NCBI GenBank assembly: GCA_003503995.1
Contig: DOCA01000025.1
Coordinates: 1-19,700 of the forward strand
DNA: 19,700 nucleotides
Direction of reading: 5' to 3'
DNA from: Holosporales bacterium
Lineage (GTDB): Bacteria; Pseudomonadota; Alphaproteobacteria; Caedimonadales; UBA9215
Part shown: positions 16,201 through 19,700 of the stretch, one piece after another
Numbering within the stretch: the first letter of the stretch is position 1
Layout of the letters: each line of letters starts with the position of its first letter
Notes under the pieces: model-generated
What the model was told of the DNA's origin: nothing
Databases searched by the model: none
Seen by the model: the letters and a program-made list of their open reading frames with translations, nothing else
Position numbers and translations under genes: made by a program

Positions 16201-17029
16201 TAAAACGAGCTTGAACTTGAACAACACGTTGTAGGGCTGCTACTTCTGCGTCTCCTTGGTTGATAATACGATCTGCAATGGTATTAGCTTCAATAAGTGT
16301 AAAACCACGGTTTAGACCTCTCCAATAAGCCACCTCAGGGACGAATTTTGCACGTTGCAAAGCCGCAGCATAAGCACGTTGGTTGTCTATAACATCGGTG
16401 GCAATTATATTGCTAATATTTGTTCCACGGTGGGCGACAGCGCCAATATGAGTTTCATAAGCTTGCTTTAACGTAACACCGTCATAGGCATTCATATGAT
16501 CAAAAACAGCTTTAGAAACAAGGCCAGCACCTCCACCAAGATGAGCAAAGGTATCACGGGCCTCAACGGCTTTGATCATACGATTGATCTTTTTTCTGTG
16601 GGTAAGTGTGTCTGTTAAGATGTCCCCAAAGGCAGCATCACGCCAAGTATTCAACCAAACTAAAAGCGTTTCCCCATCGATGGAAGTTGTTACTTGAGCA
16701 ATCTCAGCCTTAAAAGCCCCAGCATCTCTTGAAAGATCATCTGCAGCAGCCAAAAGCGCTGCATAATCCATCTCTTCTGTTTCTAGGAAAAAATCAGACC
16801 AATCTTTGGGAGTTAGAAGATGACTGATATCACCGAGAGTATATTGCAATGCTATAGATTTAACATTTTCTTCTGATAGATTTCCTTCATGGTAATCTTT
16901 TATAACTTCCTCTTCTTTTGCCTTAACAACTGTCTGAAAAGCAGCAAAAGAGGCGTGTGTATCCTCAGCTGCTAAAACAGCTACTGAAAGAGCTAATAAA
17001 AACTGAGTTTGTTTATTGGTAAAATTCAT
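13235..17029 (-). CDS. giant exported protein of unknown family
   Basis: A 1264-aa protein that I cannot assign. The N-terminus is a signal peptide: MNFTNKQ, a hydrophobic core LLALSVAVLAA, and probable cleavage after THA (about residue 26). No transmembrane segment, LPxTG-like anchor or terminal beta-barrel signature follows. Residues 90-660 are Ala/Leu/Gly-rich and read as stacked helices. A short turn-plus-helix wording recurs: DGVTLKQA (183-190), AGRTLDQA (290-297), GGTSLEDA (377-384), GGRTIENA (621-628). The last 500 residues are less Ala-rich, with more Trp, Tyr and Cys (including CEDGTSGK and GGCPDV), and look like one or more globular domains. The start has the ribosome binding site TGAGGA and a consensus-like promoter at 17066-17095. 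Neighbours are two other exported proteins. An extracellular or periplasmic role is all that can be said; effector or adhesin are guesses. Confidence 0.85.
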   Translation of the reverse strand: MNFTNKQTQFLLALSVAVLAAEDTHASFAAFQTVVKAKEEEVIKDYHEGNLSEENVKSIALQYTLGDISHLLTPKDWSDFFLETEEMDYAALLAAADDLSRDAGAFKAEIAQVTTSIDGETLLVWLNTWRDAAFGDILTDTLTHRKKINRMIKAVEARDTFAHLGGGAGLVSKAVFDHMNAYDGVTLKQAYETHIGAVAHRGTNISNIIATDVIDNQRAYAAALQRAKFVPEVAYWRGLNRGFTLIEANTIADRIINQGDAEVAALQRVVQVQARFNALNYLTVVQRVLAGRTLDQAHRDLTIAATKANLAGRFANVAEDLRDAMSDQMYDAGLDENAALRAVLVGLENTGLKHSNSIHNLADAMLDLADAMLAGLGGTSLEDAAEAMERAFVQGTLAIGNLHYLQNNDGLVPMCMGSDTIDAGIRLFCSSIVGDELAGAFEDHLKALHGRNFLLAPYVQADERNAFFRAHIRTRLDGDYNNLDNGLKNRIATTLAAANTPTADITPQIVTAALVAEDAVAYGGGNAAFGRAVAVKLLSDAQPILVAAGRLAHIDMKAEEIRVLYGHLPLDERLVLATNFIDRARGVVNKESMKLALAAFPNVVGVLGVDELADFQDAVLGGRTIENALVTDIRQQLVLDNAYRHITTLDIADNFLAEVPGILNDTDDHRLLFAKIVHDWPSFGVTFNKKIIGAKQCVQIMVLEGVQANVMEALYKHIMATDANDAITYSELKAVHQQVRDDGGDIYNTLNFNAALNKLHLGVNFLDHIRNMQTGEGVSLRFLYTKLKFGEKWAADKDHVDGLHATRIADLNDQIRGLNKYVGHAFTIGGQVWDVGLREYRGVAVDLKVEARQCFTAIDTLQLNTGNRPLSLNYVNLTYNDAWGQLLMSNFPEVLDIDWTTFEADCKAVIRNSFDTVVEQNRWINGFVNDEGQRVGLAPSFGRFKSARGTREHWKEKIYALYQTAQLQVDEGVVRPGQAGYNDVAWKAALDEAKMRMIRGFSETKNGCEDGTSGKISRLLNTYRDFLGDYTPKLKVAALIAGVVYDWKMEGITKIGAETNSVEGSLYKPLLAKQRMRIALSLAGDYQEIEHLYYGSAGVEQNHPTQIIRNLFVPDQPKRDGEGGCPDVTFEALNVKRLVGMVHKAMTDDIIKTPDIREVISGDLTLELDGRSSALRFEPGVFMNNAQGVKTKEMALFLLEKFGYVRMSDEVRETFYKGERAIGLDGKIDGEVVYEDFDDITYDHCRPGRLNIETCSLEDLIEAY
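15910..15951 (-). repeat. perfect 21-bp tandem duplication inside the giant exported protein gene
   Basis: The unit CAAGCATGGCATCTGCAAGG plus T occurs twice head to tail (15910-15930 and 15931-15951) without a mismatch. It encodes two copies of LADAMLD/LADAML (residues 361-373) in a helix. In-frame and identical at the DNA level, so it is a recent slippage product or a variable-length site. Confidence 0.9.
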
Positions 17030-17065
17030 AAGTCCTCAATATGTCAAAAAAAACAATTCAATATA

Positions 17066-17095
17066 TATATATGGCAATTAATAAAAAAATGTCAA
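17066..17095 (-). promoter_or_regulatory. sigma70-type promoter of the giant exported protein gene
   Basis: On the minus strand the -35 TTGACA (17090-17095) is followed after 18 bp by TATATA (17066-17071), inside a longer TA run that would also allow a 17-bp register. It begins just after the T-tract of the terminator at 17097-17128, the same layout as the promoter at 13151-13179. Confidence 0.7.
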
Positions 17096-17096
17096 T

Positions 17097-17128
17097 AAAA
17101 AAATCCTCATCGCGAGGATGAGGATTTT
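17097..17128 (-). terminator. Rho-independent terminator of the outer-membrane barrel gene
   Basis: A perfect 11-bp stem, AAAATCCTCAT (17100-17110) against ATGAGGATTTT (17118-17128), with a 7-base loop. On the minus strand the stem ends in seven T (17097-17103). It lies about 50 bp after the stop codon at 17179. Confidence 0.9.
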
Positions 17129-17178
17129 GCATAGATTCTTTTTATTTCAGGTTTTGATAAAAAGGACTCCAATAATGT

Positions 17179-17934
17179 TTAAAAGGTTTTTGACATCTTT
17201 AGCATCGCAATGAAAATATGAGGTGCTTTAGATCGAGTATTTACCTCTGCCACCTTACCAACACCAGCAAAAACTACATCTTCACTATTTAGCTTAATAC
17301 GTTGGTAAACATCATAAGTTGTTTCAAAAGCAACAGAGAATCCTTTTGAAAAAGCATAACGAGCGCCTATACCGCCGCCAATTCCCCAAAGATACTGGCT
17401 GCGCCTTACCTTACGCGCCAAAGCTGTAGCTGTGGGTTTCTTATTCAAAAACTCATGCTCAAATTTTCCTAAACGCACATTTCCAATGGCATAAAGAGCA
17501 AGGTTTTCTGTAACAAGAGCTCCAAGACGCGCAGAAAGGCCAAAGTCATGGGGATGTCTTTGCTTAACCTCAAAAGGAGCCGCCGTAGGGACAAAGATTG
17601 CCTGAGCAGTATTAAATCTCATATTTACTTCACTAGGACTATAGCGATAATCAACGTCAAAAGCAGAAAAGAACCGATTAACGATCAAATCATAACCCGC
17701 ATGCAATTGCACAACAGCTGTATTATCTATAGAAGATTCCACAAAACTTTCATTAATCACATTAAGATTCCGACTATCAATATTCGACACGTTTTTCACG
17801 CGGTGGTGTTTATAACCGACACCGCCGCCGACTTTAAAGCCGCTTTTAAAATTGCTGTCTGCTTGAACTGTAGACACTTGGGTAGTGGCAATAAGGGCAA
17901 GGGCTGAGGCCGTTGCTAGTACTATTTTCTTCAT
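17179..17934 (-). CDS. outer-membrane beta-barrel protein (OmpA/Omp25-like porin family)
   Basis: A 251-aa exported protein with a clear signal peptide (MKKIVLATASALALIATT, cleavage after VQA at about residue 25). The mature part consists of alternating amphipathic strands: FKVGGGVGYKHH, AVVQLHAGYDLI, FFSAFDVDYRY, GLSARLGALV, LALYAIGNVRLG, LWGIGGGIGARYAF, FSVAFETTYDVYQ. It ends in HIFIAMLKMSKTF, whose terminal Phe is the usual barrel-assembly signal. About eight strands can be placed, so a small closed barrel is likely rather than a trimeric porin. The ribosome binding site AAAGGAAG is close to the ATG. I see no convincing -35/-10 pair in the 115 bp upstream. The gene may be served by a promoter there or by read-through from the NUDIX gene. 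It could be a surface antigen or adhesin; the function is not readable. Confidence 0.85.
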   Translation of the reverse strand: MKKIVLATASALALIATTQVSTVQADSNFKSGFKVGGGVGYKHHRVKNVSNIDSRNLNVINESFVESSIDNTAVVQLHAGYDLIVNRFFSAFDVDYRYSPSEVNMRFNTAQAIFVPTAAPFEVKQRHPHDFGLSARLGALVTENLALYAIGNVRLGKFEHEFLNKKPTATALARKVRRSQYLWGIGGGIGARYAFSKGFSVAFETTYDVYQRIKLNSEDVVFAGVGKVAEVNTRSKAPHIFIAMLKMSKTF

Positions 17935-18049
17935 AAGTCTTCCTTTAATGTTTATAACGCTGATTAGAAATCAATATTCTCTTTTTCACACATTTTTTTA
18001 TATAAATCAAGGGGAGTGGGGTGATCTTCAGTTATTAAAGAATAAACTG

Positions 18050-18487
18050 TTACCTTTTGGCAACATTCCAAAGGGATTTGTGGGAAAAGAACTTTTCAAC
18101 AGGCTGAAAGAGAGGATTTGGCAGATCATTCTCTCTAAACCACTTCCATTCCGCGCACTTATGCGGCTCAACCAATTGGGCCTCTTGGTCTTTTGTCAAA
18201 GCCACATGGGCAATCAAGCTGACGAAGTGCTTGCCTTCTTGGGGAAATATATCATTTTGTACATCAATTATACGAGGGTCTTCCCTCTCAAGGTTTATAC
18301 CAACTTCTTCTTTAACTTCTCTAACCATACACTCTTTAAAATCTTCGCCAAAATCGAGCTTACCGCCCGGTGGGCCCCATGTCCCGTCTCCATGGGCCGC
18401 TTTACGCTTTCCCAAAAGAAGCTCATTTTTTGTATTCAAGATCAAAACACCAATACCAACGTTTACTCTATTATTAGGTGCTGACAT
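18050..18487 (-). CDS. NUDIX hydrolase
   Basis: A 145-aa cytosolic pyrophosphohydrolase. The NUDIX box is complete: G-x5-E-x7-REVKEEVGI, within the segment that begins PPGGKLDFGE. It would cleave a nucleoside diphosphate linked to a moiety X with Mg2+. The preceding LLLGKRKAAHGDGTW is typical of the NUDT15/MutT-like nucleotide-cleaning branch. The substrate (oxidised dNTP, NDP-sugar or other) is unknown. The start is the ATG at 18487 because it has GGAAAAG upstream and gives the usual lead MSAPNNRVNVGIGVLI. A longer frame from 18613 would add 42 residues read out of frame from the preceding gene. It overlaps the preceding gene by 14 bp, indicating a coupled operon with the RfaE2-like gene. 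Confidence 0.88.
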   Translation of the reverse strand: MSAPNNRVNVGIGVLILNTKNELLLGKRKAAHGDGTWGPPGGKLDFGEDFKECMVREVKEEVGINLEREDPRIIDVQNDIFPQEGKHFVSLIAHVALTKDQEAQLVEPHKCAEWKWFRENDLPNPLFQPVEKFFSHKSLWNVAKR

Positions 18488-18932
18488 TATACTTTTCCAA
18501 CAAATCCGTGGTTGAGAATCCTTTTTCAAAGGGAATAGAAACACAAGAAGCACCAACGTTTTGAGCTTGTTGTTCTTTATTATGAGCTCGGGGATCCCCT
18601 CGTGTGAAGGCAATCACCGATGGCGTTATACGTTGCACGAGTTCTAAATAGGCTTGGTCTGATGCCATCGGCGGAAGAAGAAGAACTTCATCAACAATCC
18701 TCAATCCCTCGAGAATTTCGGCCCGTTGTTCTTGAGTGTGAAAAACTTTGCGATTCTTTGTTTCAACAAGGGCTGCATCGCTTTCAAGGGCAACAATCAA
18801 ATAGTCGCCCAAGGCTTTTGCTTGTTTCAAAAAGCGAAGGTGCCCATAGTGCATAACATCAAAACAGCCGCCAACAAGAACGATTTTTTGCCCCCGCATG
18901 GGGCGATAGTCATCGATATAGGAAGAAATCAT
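18474..18932 (-). CDS. RfaE2/HldE-C-like cytidylyltransferase-family adenylyltransferase
   Basis: A 152-aa soluble nucleotidyltransferase of the cytidylyltransferase-like superfamily. The core is VLVGGCFDVMHYGHLRFLKQ, with the H-x-G-H nucleotide-binding motif, then AKALGDYLIVAL and an ISTTK-equivalent segment near the end (FSTTDLLEKY). It resembles the C-terminal domain of HldE (RfaE2), which makes ADP-heptose from heptose-1-phosphate for the LPS core. The TRGDPRAH segment differs from the KGGDY of canonical RfaE2, so FAD- or other pyrophosphorylase activity is possible. The start at 18932 is chosen over 18989 because AGGGAG lies about 9 bp upstream and the longer form would overlap ispB by 29 bp. 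It is cotranscribed between ispB and the NUDIX gene. Confidence 0.78.
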   Translation of the reverse strand: MISSYIDDYRPMRGQKIVLVGGCFDVMHYGHLRFLKQAKALGDYLIVALESDAALVETKNRKVFHTQEQRAEILEGLRIVDEVLLLPPMASDQAYLELVQRITPSVIAFTRGDPRAHNKEQQAQNVGASCVSIPFEKGFSTTDLLEKYNVST

Positions 18933-18960
18933 TGGGGTATGCTCCCTTTTTAGCGGGCTC

Positions 18961-19700
18961 TTAATAACCACGTCCAAGACAAAAATCAACCAAAGATATG
19001 AGGGCTGTCTTTAAATCGCTCTCTTCAAAAACATCAAGGGCTGACTTAGCTTGCTTACCAAAAAAAGCAGCTTTACTTCGAGCGTATTCAAGAGCTTTAT
19101 GCTTAAAGAGATAAGCTTGAGCTTGGGCAAAGTCGTTTTTCCCGAGGGTCTCTTGGGCAAAAACCCGCTCCCAAAATTGTTTCTCATGGGCTGCTCCCTT
19201 ATGATAAGCATAAATCACGGGCAGAGTAATTTTACCTTCTCTGAAATCATCTCCGACGCTTTTACCAAACTCTTGCTCATTGGCTGCATAATCCAACACA
19301 TCATCAATGATTTGAAAACAAGTCCCAAAGGCCGCCCCATAAACGCCTAAAGCTTTTGAAATAGAGGCTTCAGGTTTTGCAATCATACCACCCACAAGGC
19401 AAGCCGCCTCAAAAAGAGCCGCCGTTTTTGCACGCACAATATCAAAGTAGCGCTGCTCAACAATCTCGAGGTTGTTATTATCCATAAGCTGCATCACTTC
19501 TCCCTCAGCAATGGTGGCAGAGGCTTTGGCCAAAACTCCGAGGGTTTCAAGATTTCCCACACGCACCATAAGTTGGAAGGCGCGTGAAAAAAGGAAATCC
19601 CCCACAAGAACGCTGGCCTGATTACCCCAAAGAGCATTGGCAGAGGCTTGCCCACGACGCATGCTGCTTTCATCAACTACATCATCATGGAGCAAGGTTG
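18961..19700 (-). CDS. ispB: polyprenyl (octaprenyl) diphosphate synthase, N-terminus outside the window
   Basis: A trans-isoprenyl diphosphate synthase, truncated at the window edge; 246 residues are visible of an expected 320-340. The first Asp-rich motif is at the very start (TLLHDDVVDES), and the frame continues open to the last base, so the TTG inside it is not the start. The second Asp-rich motif is FQIIDDVLDY, followed by GKSVGDDFREGKITLPVIYA, the usual third conserved block. It condenses isopentenyl diphosphate onto an allylic primer to build the ubiquinone side chain at the inner face of the membrane. It is the first visible gene of the minus-strand operon with the RfaE2-like and NUDIX genes. 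Both catalytic motifs look intact. Confidence 0.92.
   Translation of the reverse strand, partial: TLLHDDVVDESSMRRGQASANALWGNQASVLVGDFLFSRAFQLMVRVGNLETLGVLAKASATIAEGEVMQLMDNNNLEIVEQRYFDIVRAKTAALFEAACLVGGMIAKPEASISKALGVYGAAFGTCFQIIDDVLDYAANEQEFGKSVGDDFREGKITLPVIYAYHKGAAHEKQFWERVFAQETLGKNDFAQAQAYLFKHKALEYARSKAAFFGKQAKSALDVFEESDLKTALISLVDFCLGRGY

Noticed and set aside
15868..16203. 111-codon plus-strand frame with His/Gln-rich repeats
   Set aside because: It is the antisense reading of the Ala/Leu-rich helical part of the giant protein, and its repeats come from the 21-bp duplication.
17961..17973. Short inverted repeat TGATT-AGA-AATCA upstream of the barrel gene as an operator
   Set aside because: Five-bp arms in AT-rich DNA are expected by chance, and no promoter could be placed next to it.
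17885..18484. 199-codon plus-strand frame across the intergenic region and the NUDIX gene
   Set aside because: The opposite strand has a complete NUDIX box and proper starts. This frame shows no domain.
18488..18613. N-terminal extension of the NUDIX protein
   Set aside because: These 42 codons lie entirely within the RfaE2-like gene in another frame, and the ATG at 18487 gives the standard NUDIX start.
1..19700. CRISPR array, insertion sequence, integrase or complete rRNA/tRNA gene
   Set aside because: No regularly spaced repeats, transposase or recombinase motifs, or full RNA genes were seen on either strand.

Overview
The window reads as a piece of a low-GC, Gram-negative, probably alphaproteobacterial genome. 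Supporting this are a class-typical polyprenyl diphosphate synthase (IspB), an RfaE2-like nucleotidyltransferase, a Sec-exported outer-membrane beta-barrel and a lipopolysaccharide/capsule-type sugar cluster. The low GC, the large Ala-rich exported proteins of unknown family and an exported protein carrying eukaryotic-type ubiquitin-interacting motifs hint at a host-associated lifestyle (a Holosporales-like endosymbiont is my guess). That last step is inference, not something the sequence proves.

Left region (1-11976, all + strand): a tightly packed surface-glycan cluster. In order it holds a partial SAM methyltransferase, a LicC-like sugar/alcohol-phosphate nucleotidyltransferase, a CgeB-like glycosyltransferase, a small AT-rich orphan, an AsnB-type glutamine amidotransferase, two NAD-dependent SDR epimerases, a second SAM methyltransferase, a WecB/WbpI-type non-hydrolysing 2-epimerase, an OafA-type O-acyltransferase with a C-terminal SGNH domain, and a second CgeB-like glycosyltransferase distantly related to the first. 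Genes overlap or nearly touch (two ATGA overlaps), so this is one operon whose promoter lies left of the window. The combination (2-epimerase of the WbpI type, two epimerases, amidotransferase, methyl- and acyltransferases) fits synthesis and decoration of an unusual amidated amino-uronic-acid glycan. The dehydrogenase, aminotransferase, polymerase and export genes are not in view.

Boundary (11977-12285): a non-coding stretch with the 3' half of a tRNA-Thr(TGT) gene, from the anticodon arm to CCA, without a matching 5' half. This is the classic scar of an integrase-type insertion. It suggests that the glycan cluster is, or was, part of an island whose intact tRNA-Thr lies to the left. A terminator follows, serving the convergent minus-strand genes.

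Middle region (12286-17934, all - strand): three genes for exported proteins. They encode a 276-aa acidic coiled-coil protein whose predicted mature N-terminus starts with a near-perfect ubiquitin-interacting motif (a second one lies further in), a 1264-aa exported protein of no recognised family with recurring short helical motifs and a 21-bp tandem duplication, and a 251-aa outer-membrane beta-barrel. Two of them have their own consensus-like sigma70 promoter, each placed directly behind the T-tract of the preceding gene's terminator.

Right region (18050-19700, - strand): a housekeeping operon in the order ispB (truncated by the window edge), an RfaE2-like nucleotidyltransferase, and a NUDIX hydrolase whose start overlaps the preceding stop.
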